From positions 1 through 22,420 of IMG/VR virus record IMGVR_UViG_3300031857_001514: a stretch of DNA of 22,420 nt. One strand, written 5' to 3'. Origin of the DNA: a virus. The translations under genes were made by a program, and so were the position numbers. Shown here one piece after another: positions 14,260 to 19,227 of this stretch; position 1 is the stretch's first letter, and the number at the start of each line of letters is the position of its first letter. The notes under the pieces were generated by a model. It had not been told where the DNA came from. It did not search any database and worked only from the letters and a program-made list of their open reading frames with translations.

Positions 14260-14275
14260 TTATGTTTTTTATATA
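14260..14275 (-). repeat. Copy of a 16-base leader motif shared with 10947-10962
   Basis: TATATAAAAAACATAA on the minus strand lies here just before the Shine-Dalgarno site of the gene at 13996-14250, and again at 10947-10962 just before the gene at 10741-10947. Both copies abut a leftward start codon region. In DNA this AT-rich some matching is expected by chance, but 16 identical bases at equivalent positions is notable. Confidence 0.45.
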
Positions 14276-14280
14276 AAATA

Positions 14281-14308
14281 AATATAGTTATATAAATATT
14301 AATATCAA
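14281..14308 (-). promoter_or_regulatory. Leftward early promoter (candidate)
   Basis: On the minus strand TTGATA (14308-14303), a 16-base spacer and TATATT (14286-14281) form a reasonable sigma70-type promoter, starting transcription near 14274 and giving a leader of about 24 bases with AAAGGGA. An inverted repeat TATAGTT (14283-14289) / AACTATA (14307-14313) spans the promoter and could be an operator. Confidence 0.5.
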
Positions 14309-14324
14309 CTATAAAATGATAAAA

Positions 14325-14333
14325 TGTGGATAA
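14325..14333 (-). promoter_or_regulatory. Perfect DnaA box
   Basis: TGTGGATAA on the plus strand is the exact complement of the consensus DnaA box TTATCCACA. It lies at the edge of the AT-rich tract in the divergent region. TGTGGGTAA at 14408-14416 differs from it at one position. Confidence 0.65.
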
Positions 14334-14374
14334 TTTATACAAGAAATATATCAATTAAAACAATGACTTATTCG

Positions 14375-14403
14375 TTGCCATTTTGTTCTATATTTGATAC
14401 TAG
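14375..14403 (+). promoter_or_regulatory. Weak candidate rightward promoter
   Basis: TTGCCA (14375-14380), a 17-base spacer and TACTAG (14398-14403) preceded by TG-A (extended -10 form). The -10 box is poor. Some rightward promoter is required for the operon starting at 14456, and this is the best match I find. Confidence 0.3.
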
Positions 14404-14408
14404 GGATT

Positions 14409-14434
14409 GTGGGTAAGTGCCTTCCCTTACCCAC
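14409..14434 (+). other. Perfect 9-bp hairpin in the rightward leader
   Basis: GTGGGTAAG (14409-14417) and CTTACCCAC (14426-14434) pair perfectly around the 8-base loop TGCCTTCC. It is the most G+C-rich spot of the control region and lies just upstream of the AGGAG ribosome site at 14446-14450. It may stabilise the 5' end of the mRNA, control translation, or act in DNA as an inverted pair of DnaA-box-like arms. Confidence 0.65.
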
Positions 14435-14455
14435 GTTATATAACTAGGAGTTAAA

Positions 14456-14581
14456 ATGCCTTTAAAATATGGAAAAAAGAACATTGGTAAAAATATATCT
14501 ATGTTAATGAAAGAGGGTCGTGGCAGAAAACAATCAATAGCAATAGCATTATCTCAATCTAGAAAACGCAAACGTAAGTAA
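14456..14581 (+). CDS. DUF6496-like small basic protein (41 aa)
   Basis: A 41-residue gene with a strong AGGAG site 5 bases before the ATG. The product MPLKYGKKNIGKNISMLMKE is followed by GRGRKQSIAIALSQSRKRKR; the G-x-x-R-K-Q-x-I-A-I-A-L-S-x-x-R motif is the hallmark I associate with DUF6496, a family of short basic phage and bacterial proteins of unknown function. It is the first gene of the rightward operon and overlaps the next start (TAATG). The basic character suggests nucleic acid binding. Confidence 0.75.
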   Translation: MPLKYGKKNIGKNISMLMKEGRGRKQSIAIALSQSRKRKRK

Positions 14582-14967
14582 TGCAAATAGCGAAGGCAAA
14601 CATAATTCATTCTGTTAAGCATCAGAAGTTCGTAGCTTCTTTTCCATGTGTCGTTTGTGGCAACGATACTCAAGTTCAATGCTGTCATATTCGTTCTATC
14701 CCTAAAGTAGGTAATGTAGGCAAAGGCATAAGAGATGATAGATTTTGTATTCCAATGTGCTTTACCTGCCATACATTACAACATCAAATAGGCGAATTAG
14801 AGTTCTTCTATAAATTTAATATAAACCCTATTGCAGTCAGTTTAAAATTGGCTATTATATCTCCTTGCAATAAAATTAACCAAGCCAAACAGGAGGGTGC
14901 ATACAATGGAAAACTTAACTATCAAGAACATATCCGAAATAACAAAAAAAGTTCTTTGCAATCATAA
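14581..14967 (+). CDS. HNH-type nuclease, DUF968-like
   Basis: A 128-residue protein with a treble-clef HNH-like zinc site: FPCVVC (Cys23, Cys26), then QCCHIRS (His36), KGIRDDRFCIPMC (Asp52/53, Cys60) and CHTLQH (Cys63, His64, His68). The arrangement C-x2-C ... H ... D-x4-P-x-C-x2-C-H-x3-H resembles DUF968/HNH proteins of phages, some of which sit in recombination or replication modules. The C-terminal part is helical and basic. The start overlaps the upstream stop by one base; the 3' end overlaps the DnaA-like gene by 62 bases. The cut substrate is unknown. Confidence 0.75.
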   Translation: MQIAKANIIHSVKHQKFVASFPCVVCGNDTQVQCCHIRSIPKVGNVGKGIRDDRFCIPMCFTCHTLQHQIGELEFFYKFNINPIAVSLKLAIISPCNKINQAKQEGAYNGKLNYQEHIRNNKKSSLQS

Positions 14968-15181
14968 ACTATACAAAGATATAAATTTCTTTGACGTTCC
15001 ACATAACAAAATTTGTCTAGCAGTTATTAGAGAGATTACAGAATTATCTTATAATGAAATTGGCAAAGCTTATAACAAATCATGGTTTACAATTTATGCT
15101 TCTGTAAAAGACACACAGAAAAATGGATTAAAAACTTTTACAAATAAAGTTATAGAACTTGTTAAGGGAGAGATCAAATGA
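14906..15181 (+). CDS. DnaA domain IV-like DNA-binding protein
   Basis: I choose the ATG at 14906 because AGGAGGG ends 9 bases before it; a GTG at 14897 would add 3 residues. The 91-residue product has IREITELSYNEIGKAYNKSW followed by FTIYASVKDTQKN, closely following the C-terminal DNA-binding domain of DnaA (helix, L-S-x-x-E-I-G-x-x-x, then the T-x-x-x-A signature helix). The bacterial D-H-T-T-V signature is replaced by SWFTIY, so the contacted bases may differ. There is no AAA+ domain. A stand-alone DnaA domain IV could bind DnaA boxes in the phage origin or compete with host DnaA. It overlaps both neighbours. Confidence 0.6.
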   Translation: MENLTIKNISEITKKVLCNHKLYKDINFFDVPHNKICLAVIREITELSYNEIGKAYNKSWFTIYASVKDTQKNGLKTFTNKVIELVKGEIK

Positions 15182-15795
15182 GAGTTTTGGTTGCTTGTGA
15201 ATATAGTGGCACAGTAAGAGATGCTTTTGCAAAACTTGGACATGATGCTTGGAGTTGCGATATTTTACCAACGGAATCTAAAGGAAATCATATTCAAGAT
15301 GATATATTAAAAAACTTAGATAATAATTGGGATTTAATGATAGCACACCCACCTTGCACTTATTTGTCTAATGCTGGTATTAGATGGTTTAATGAACAAA
15401 AATATGGAGAAAAAGCAAAATTAAGAAAAAAATTAAGATTAGAAGCTTTAGAATTTGTTAAGAAATTATATTATTGCAACATACCTAAGGTTTGTATTGA
15501 AAATCCAGTTGGTTATTTAAACAACAATTTTAAAAAACCAGATCAAATAGTGCAGCCATATTTTTTTGGTGATGAAGAATCAAAAAGAACTTGTCTTTGG
15601 TATAAAAATTTAACACCATTAAAGCATACAAAACTTGTTAAACCAAAAATTCATGGCTATTTAAAATCTGGTAAAAGAAAAGGCAGTCCAATTTATTTTA
15701 GTGATGGAATTGGTGGAAAAGACAGGCAAAAAATAAGATCAAAGTTTTGGAATGGTATAGCTGAAGCTATGGCAAATCAATGGACTGTTAAATGA
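15178..15795 (+). CDS. C5 cytosine DNA methyltransferase-like protein
   Basis: A 205-residue protein with methyltransferase motifs in C5-MTase order: VACEYSGTVRDAF (motif I, residues 5-17, binding S-adenosylmethionine), WSCDILP (motif II), HPPCTYLS (motif IV, catalytic Cys60), CIENPVGY (motif VI, Glu108-Asn109-Pro110) and a C-terminal FWNGIAEAMANQW (motif X-like). At 205 residues it is shorter than most C5 enzymes; the target-recognition region is only about 60 residues (FGDEESKRTCLW onward). Phage relatives are common and usually lack a partner endonuclease, as here. It may protect phage DNA from host restriction. It is coupled to both neighbours by ATGA. Confidence 0.8.
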   Translation: MRVLVACEYSGTVRDAFAKLGHDAWSCDILPTESKGNHIQDDILKNLDNNWDLMIAHPPCTYLSNAGIRWFNEQKYGEKAKLRKKLRLEALEFVKKLYYCNIPKVCIENPVGYLNNNFKKPDQIVQPYFFGDEESKRTCLWYKNLTPLKHTKLVKPKIHGYLKSGKRKGSPIYFSDGIGGKDRQKIRSKFWNGIAEAMANQWTVK

Positions 15796-16367
15796 CTGAA
15801 GGGTGGATAGCTTTACATAGGAAGATTTATAATTCTAAAGATTTTAATAATCAGTTAGAAGTAGCTGTATTTTTGTATTTGGTTTCTATGGCTTCATATC
15901 AACCAACAAAAGTTGTTTATAGAAAAAAGACTATATTTTTAAAAAGAGGTGATGTTTCAATAGCTTATAGAGATTTAGCTAAAAAATTTGGAATTTCTTT
16001 TGATAGAGTAAGAACCATAATTAAAAATTTAGTAGCAACTGGCAACATCAATCAAACTTTGCACAAACGATTAAGTGTATTTAGCATTGTAAAATATAAC
16101 AAATATCAAGATTTGCCGACACCTACCAATCAAACTATCCCACACAGAACAACAACTAATACTACTATTACTACTAGTATAGATAAAAATATGTTAAGTC
16201 TTAGCAATATGACTAATACACCAAAGAAAATTACTATTCCTACACTGCAAGACTTAAAAACCAAGATCATTGAGAAACCAAAAGAAAAGAACGAGTGGGA
16301 AATTATGCGTGAAAAACTTGACGCAGAAGATTACGAAAAATGGGTTCTGCACACATTAAACTCTTGA
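15792..16367 (+). CDS. Winged-helix replication protein (phage O-like/DnaD-like)
   Basis: A 191-residue protein. Residues 1-105 form a winged-helix domain: GWIALHRKIYNSKDF, FLYLVSMASY, LKRGDVSIAYRDLAKKFGIS with FDRVRTIIKNLVATGNI and VKYNKYQ. This pattern is typical of phage replication initiators and helicase-loader proteins with an N-terminal origin-binding domain. A Thr-rich low-complexity linker follows (about 108-130), then a short C-terminal basic/helical part with MREKLDAEDYEKWVL, possibly a helicase or partner contact. Position at the end of the rightward early operon fits lambda O. Origins of such phages often lie within or near this gene; I saw no iterons inside it. Confidence 0.65.
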   Translation: MTEGWIALHRKIYNSKDFNNQLEVAVFLYLVSMASYQPTKVVYRKKTIFLKRGDVSIAYRDLAKKFGISFDRVRTIIKNLVATGNINQTLHKRLSVFSIVKYNKYQDLPTPTNQTIPHRTTTNTTITTSIDKNMLSLSNMTNTPKKITIPTLQDLKTKIIEKPKEKNEWEIMREKLDAEDYEKWVLHTLNS

Positions 16368-16392
16368 AATAAAACAATAATATCTTTATAAA
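16364..16392 (+). promoter_or_regulatory. Strong rightward sigma70-type promoter
   Basis: TTGAAA (16364-16369), a 17-base spacer and TATAAA (16387-16392). The -35 box overlaps the stop codon of the replication gene. Transcription would start near 16399 and drive the acidic protein, lysin and packaging genes. The -10 box is identical to that of the leftward promoter at 10955-10983. Confidence 0.6.
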
Positions 16393-16416
16393 TACAAATA
16401 ACTAGCTAGGTATCAG

Positions 16417-16435
16417 GGGTGGTGAAATTCCACCC
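16417..16435 (+). other. GC-rich hairpin in the leader of the acidic protein gene
   Basis: GGGTGG (16417-16422) and CCACCC (16430-16435) pair around the 7-base loop TGAAATT. It lies about 20 bases after the expected transcription start. ACAAAAATTAT follows rather than a U-run, so a terminator is unlikely. The arrangement mirrors the hairpin at 14409-14434. The rest of the 142-base gap holds only A+T-rich DNA and the AGGAGA ribosome site. Confidence 0.5.
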
Positions 16436-16509
16436 TACAAAAATTATATATTTACATAATCCTAAAATAACATTACTGATTCGCCTTATAACAACAGGAG
16501 AATGTAGTT

Positions 16510-16686
16510 ATGGAAAAAACAATAGAAAAAGCTTTAAAGCAATTAGACAAGATAGATGATTTAGTTGCAAAGCTAAGAGACCAACTTGAGTCAGCGATTG
16601 ACGACTATGAGACAGATGATTCTGATGATTACGATTCAGATGATGATTTCTCAGATGACGAAGATTTAGATTCTGACGAAGAATAA
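16510..16686 (+). CDS. Small highly acidic protein (58 aa), possible DNA mimic
   Basis: A 58-residue gene with Shine-Dalgarno AGGAGA 8-9 bases before the ATG. Residues 1-28 form a charged helix (MEKTIEKALKQLDKIDDLVA); the remainder is almost only Asp, Glu and Ser with a few Tyr and Phe (SDDYDSDDDFSDDEDLDSDE). Net charge is strongly negative. Such tails occur in phage DNA-mimic proteins that block host nucleases or RNA polymerase, and in chaperone-like or capsid scaffolding partners. Its own promoter and leader suggest independent, high expression. No named family is recognised. Confidence 0.7.
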   Translation: MEKTIEKALKQLDKIDDLVAKLRDQLESAIDDYETDDSDDYDSDDDFSDDEDLDSDEE

Positions 16687-16737
16687 TCTAATTAGATAAG
16701 CTGTAAAGCTGGAAGGTTATCAAAACCTTAAAAATCA

Positions 16738-17352
16738 ATGAACAGTAAAATACTAAGCATCAAGCTTTGGGATTACACAATCATTTTATTATTTTTAATG
16801 TTAGTGTTTTTAATTGGAACATTTTTTCCAAACGATCACACTAAAGACAAAATAAGACAAAGCACTATTGATGAAATTAGGAAGATAGGTTTCTTTGAAC
16901 CTAAAGTGGATAACACTTCACCAGATAAGTTTATAACAAGTATGCAGAAATGTATTGCTTACATAAACTTGGACTTACACAAAGATCAACATATACCAAC
17001 ATCATTAATTATTGCACAAAGCATAGTTGAAAGTAACTTCGGAACTTCAAGATTTGCTAAGGAAGGCAATAATCTATTTGGAGTTAGGGTATGGTCTAAG
17101 GAAGGTATGTTGCCATTAAAACAAGACCCATCAATTAACTGGAGAGTTAAAACTTATAAATCTAAATGCCAATCAGTTAGGCATTACATAAGCACATTAA
17201 ACAATAATCATCACTATCAGGATTTTAGACAACTGCGAAATAGAACAAAAGACCCTATTAAATTAGCTGATACATTAGACAATTTTAGCACTAGCAAAGA
17301 ATACACAAATCATGTTAAGCAGATATTAATTAAATACAAAGGCAAAATATAA
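16738..17352 (+). CDS. Membrane-anchored glucosaminidase (GH73/Bax-like)
   Basis: A 204-residue protein. Residues 11-30 are a hydrophobic segment (WDYTIILLFLMLVFLIGTFF) acting as signal anchor. The catalytic domain (about 65-200) carries HIPTSLIIAQSIVESNFGTS with Glu98 as the expected catalytic acid, GNNLFGVRVW, and a later YKSKCQSVRHYI, as in Bax/FlgJ-type N-acetylglucosaminidases (GH73). It would hydrolyse glycan strands of peptidoglycan from the periplasmic side while tethered to the inner membrane. A signal-anchor lysin needs no large holin lesion. It is separate from the M15 endolysin and close to packaging genes, so it might also serve entry or superinfection control. The stop overlaps the next start (TAATG). 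Confidence 0.8.
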   Translation: MNSKILSIKLWDYTIILLFLMLVFLIGTFFPNDHTKDKIRQSTIDEIRKIGFFEPKVDNTSPDKFITSMQKCIAYINLDLHKDQHIPTSLIIAQSIVESNFGTSRFAKEGNNLFGVRVWSKEGMLPLKQDPSINWRVKTYKSKCQSVRHYISTLNNNHHYQDFRQLRNRTKDPIKLADTLDNFSTSKEYTNHVKQILIKYKGKI

Positions 17353-17471
17353 TGGCTAACGAGACTACATCAACATCACTAAGCAAACTTTATACAAACA
17401 AAGTTAAGACTAAAGGTACTTATAGAGTTTATAGACCAAAGCCATTAAAGATGCCGAGAAAAAAGAAATGA
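17352..17471 (+). CDS. Small basic protein (39 aa)
   Basis: A 39-residue product: MANETTSTSLSKLYTNKVKT, then KGTYRVYRPKPLKMPRKKK. A polar N-terminus leads into a strongly basic, Pro-containing tail. The ATG overlaps the upstream stop (TAATG) and the stop overlaps the next start (ATGA), so it is firmly inside the operon. No family recognised. It and the following gene are both basic and could bind DNA, perhaps in packaging. Confidence 0.6.
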   Translation: MANETTSTSLSKLYTNKVKTKGTYRVYRPKPLKMPRKKK

Positions 17472-17641
17472 AAAAACCTATTTGGGAAAGACAAAGACCA
17501 TCTAAACTTGGCAGACCAAAACCATTTAATACTAAAACAAAAGCTTACAAAAAAGCTAGACGTTCTGCTGGTCAAAAATTCGGCAAGAAAAACAGCTTTG
17601 TTAAAAACCTATACATAGCAAAGAAGCTTAAAAGAAAATGA
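17468..17641 (+). CDS. Small very basic protein (57 aa)
   Basis: A 57-residue product starting MKKPIWERQRPSKLGRPKPF, then KAYKKARRSAGQKFGKKN and a basic C-terminus ending KKLKRK. About a third of the residues are Lys or Arg, with Gly-Arg-Pro-Lys as in AT-hook-like segments (RPSKLGRPKP). The gene is joined by ATGA overlaps to both neighbours. AT-hook-like content and the AT-rich genome suggest minor-groove DNA binding, but this is inference. Confidence 0.6.
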   Translation: MKKPIWERQRPSKLGRPKPFNTKTKAYKKARRSAGQKFGKKNSFVKNLYIAKKLKRK

Positions 17642-17964
17642 GTTTACCTAACGAGATAGTCTTTGGAAGCAGACTGATTAAGTTAGACTACATTGACAAA
17701 GAAACAGCATATAAGAAAAAGATTTTCGGTGAATTTGACTCAGACAAAAACACTATGACCATAGACAAATCACTAGATAACATTGAAATGAGTAACACCT
17801 TACTTCACGAGATATTCCATTTAATCCATGACGAATATAAAATAGATTTACCAGCTAAAGCAGAAGAAATAAGCTGTAATTCACTAGCTAATGGAATCTG
17901 CCATGTACTATACCAAAACCAGAATCTACTAGAGTTCCTTTACAAATCGTTAAAAAAAGCTTAA
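17638..17964 (+). CDS. HEXXH metallopeptidase-like protein (ImmA/IrrE-like)
   Basis: A 108-residue protein with TLLHEIFHLIHDEY, i.e. His57-Glu58-x-x-His61, the zinc-binding motif of gluzincins, followed by AEEISCNSLANGI, where Glu76 or Glu77 may be the third ligand and which resembles the E-x-x-A-N-x-x-A helix of ImmA/IrrE peptidases. The N-terminal strands (EIVFGSRLIKLDYID, GEFDSDKNTMTID) match the small sheet of that family. ImmA-type enzymes cleave phage repressors; here the partner could be the XRE regulator at 12309-12611, although the two are 5 kb apart on opposite strands. It is coupled to the upstream basic protein gene. Confidence 0.65.
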   Translation: MSLPNEIVFGSRLIKLDYIDKETAYKKKIFGEFDSDKNTMTIDKSLDNIEMSNTLLHEIFHLIHDEYKIDLPAKAEEISCNSLANGICHVLYQNQNLLEFLYKSLKKA

Positions 17965-17994
17965 TAGAACATTTAACGAACATAGTCGGTTAAT

Positions 17995-18405
17995 ATGGAT
18001 AAGAATACACCAGTAATAGACATACCTAAGAAGGTAGGTAGACCCAATTTTGAATTTACACCTAAAATATTAGAACAAGTTAAAACTATGGCTAGTTACA
18101 TGTGTACTAAAGCAGAAATAGGCAAAATAATTGGTTGTTCAGAATCCACGATTAATAGAAACGAATCAGCACAGGAAGCATGGGAACAGGGGGTTGCACT
18201 AGCAAAACAAGAGATTAGAAAAACTCAATTTGATATAGCCACTAAACTAAAATCAAGCATAATGGCTATGTGGTTAGGAAAAGTTTATCTTGGACAAACC
18301 GATAAAATACAAAATGCTGATGACAATGTTCCACTGCCAATCTATGATATTATTGAACACGAAGAACCTAAAGAAATAGAATTTAAGGAAGTTAAAAATG
18401 AGTAA
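17995..18405 (+). CDS. Terminase small subunit-like protein
   Basis: A 136-residue protein with an N-terminal helix-turn-helix: ILEQVKTMASYMCTKAEIGK then IIGCSESTINR, followed by a helical region AWEQGVALAKQEIRKTQFDI and SSIMAMWLGKVYLGQTDK, and an acidic C-terminal tail with EEPKEIEFKEVKNE. HTH, oligomerisation helices and a W-L-G-K-x-x-L-G-Q-x-D step are typical of phage small terminase (DNA recognition) subunits. It would recognise the packaging site and recruit the large subunit, whose gene begins 3.4 kb further on. The large distance between them is unusual. The stop overlaps the next gene by 8 bases. Confidence 0.7.
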   Translation: MDKNTPVIDIPKKVGRPNFEFTPKILEQVKTMASYMCTKAEIGKIIGCSESTINRNESAQEAWEQGVALAKQEIRKTQFDIATKLKSSIMAMWLGKVYLGQTDKIQNADDNVPLPIYDIIEHEEPKEIEFKEVKNE

Positions 18406-18556
18406 ATGTATATTTTGTAAAAGAGAAATGCTTAATAAGCTTGAACAACACATCAAAGCTTGTCATAAGTGCATTGTTGATTTGCTTATGAAAAAGCATA
18501 ACTTAAAAGTTAAAAAACAAGCACCAATAAAATTGAACTTAAAAAAGTATGAGTAA
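18398..18556 (+). CDS. Small zinc-ribbon-like protein (52 aa)
   Basis: A 52-residue product with two CxxC knuckles: MSKCIFCKRE (Cys4, Cys7) and ACHKCIVDLL (Cys22, Cys25), separated by a short helix with MLNKLEQHIK, then a basic tail. Four Cys at this spacing suggest a zinc ribbon or rubredoxin-like knuckle. Overlaps by 8 bases at both ends (ATGAGTAA) tie it to the neighbouring genes. Function unknown; nucleic acid binding is plausible. Confidence 0.65.
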   Translation: MSKCIFCKREMLNKLEQHIKACHKCIVDLLMKKHNLKVKKQAPIKLNLKKYE

Positions 18557-18872
18557 ATTTAGTTTATTAAAACGAGACAAGAACCCACGAGGTGGTCTCA
18601 GCAGTTCTGGTAGAAGAAGATATAACAAAGCAACAGGTGGCAATTTAAGACCACCAGTTAAATCAAGACCAGATACTTTGACTGAGTATAGACGTAAAGG
18701 TTCGTTCTTAGTTAGAATGGGTAGTAGTCAAGGTAGATTGTTTGATAATAAAGGCAGACCAACTAGACTGCTTTTATCGCTTCGTGCTTGGGGCTATAAA
18801 GGCAGAAGCAAAGCTGAAGCAGTGGCTTTAGGCAGAAGATATTTGAAGGCATATCAGAATAAGAAAAAGTAG
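18549..18872 (+). CDS. Basic DUF6321-like protein (107 aa)
   Basis: A 107-residue Arg/Lys/Gly-rich protein. The order KRDKNPRGGLSSSGRRRYN, then GGNLRPPV, then YRRKGSFLVRMGSSQG, then DNKGRPTRLLLSLRAWGY follows a pattern I remember from short cyanophage and marine phage proteins labelled DUF6321 (G-G-L-x3-G-R-x-x-Y-N, N-L-x-P-P-V, S-F-x-x-R-M, G-x-P-T-R-x-x-L-x-L-R-x-W). The family name is from memory. Function unknown; the basic composition suggests DNA or RNA contact. Its stop overlaps the GTG start of the next gene. Confidence 0.65.
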   Translation: MSKFSLLKRDKNPRGGLSSSGRRRYNKATGGNLRPPVKSRPDTLTEYRRKGSFLVRMGSSQGRLFDNKGRPTRLLLSLRAWGYKGRSKAEAVALGRRYLKAYQNKKK

Positions 18873-19093
18873 TGGAATACTTCGCTATATTTTTCTTAAT
18901 GATATTTAATGGGAACGATTATGAACCCATATTTTTAAAGATGGAAGACAATAGAACATTCCAATCTTTAGGAGATTGTATTAAATTTGCTGATAAACAA
19001 GCAGATTTAATTATAGAAACATTAAACGAACAAGGTATATTATATAAGGATTTGATATTTAAATGTGTGGAAGAAAAAAACCAAAGAGCATGA
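18872..19093 (+). CDS. Hypothetical secreted or membrane-associated protein (73 aa)
   Basis: The frame opens with GTG at 18872, overlapping the previous stop (TAGTG). The 73-residue product begins MEYFAIFFLMIFNG, a short hydrophobic start that may be a weak signal sequence, and continues with a polar part having Cys36 and Cys65, which could pair in the periplasm. No family recognised. An ATG at 18900 inside the hydrophobic part is a possible alternative start. Confidence 0.5.
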   Translation: MEYFAIFFLMIFNGNDYEPIFLKMEDNRTFQSLGDCIKFADKQADLIIETLNEQGILYKDLIFKCVEEKNQRA

Positions 19094-19227
19094 TTGATAG
19101 GAAGCAAAGAGGTTCAAACGATTTAGAAGTAATCATTCATGAACTTAAAAAAGAAATAGATAGATTAAACGAGGAAGTACAAGCTAAGGATTTAGAACTT
19201 CAAAAACTACAATCCAAAGATGATTAA
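19090..19227 (+). CDS. Small coiled-coil protein (45 aa)
   Basis: A 45-residue product: a polar start MIDRKQRGSN, then a continuous heptad helix with VIIHELKKEIDRLNEEVQAK and DLELQKLQ. It starts at the stop of the upstream gene (ATGA) and its end overlaps the glycosyltransferase start by 8 bases. It is a likely dimeric coiled coil; it could bridge proteins, but no partner can be named. Confidence 0.6.
   Translation: MIDRKQRGSNDLEVIIHELKKEIDRLNEEVQAKDLELQKLQSKDD

Larger units (their letters stand above)
14251..14455. other. Divergent control region and candidate replication origin
   Basis: This 205-base gap separates the leftward and rightward early operons. It contains a run of almost pure A+T (about 14265-14324), a perfect DnaA box at 14325-14333, a further 8-of-9 match at 14408-14416, and a hairpin. 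An AT-rich unwinding stretch beside a DnaA box, next to genes for a DnaA domain IV-like protein and a replication protein, is the layout of an origin. The evidence is positional; no iteron array is seen. Confidence 0.45.

Noticed and set aside
14056-14295. 79-codon plus-strand frame opposite the first leftward gene
   Set aside because: Phe/Ile-rich product caused by A-rich coding on the other strand; it crosses the leftward promoter.
16417-16435. Terminator after the replication gene
   Set aside because: It lies downstream of a good promoter and is followed by ACAAAAATTAT rather than a U-run; a leader hairpin fits better.
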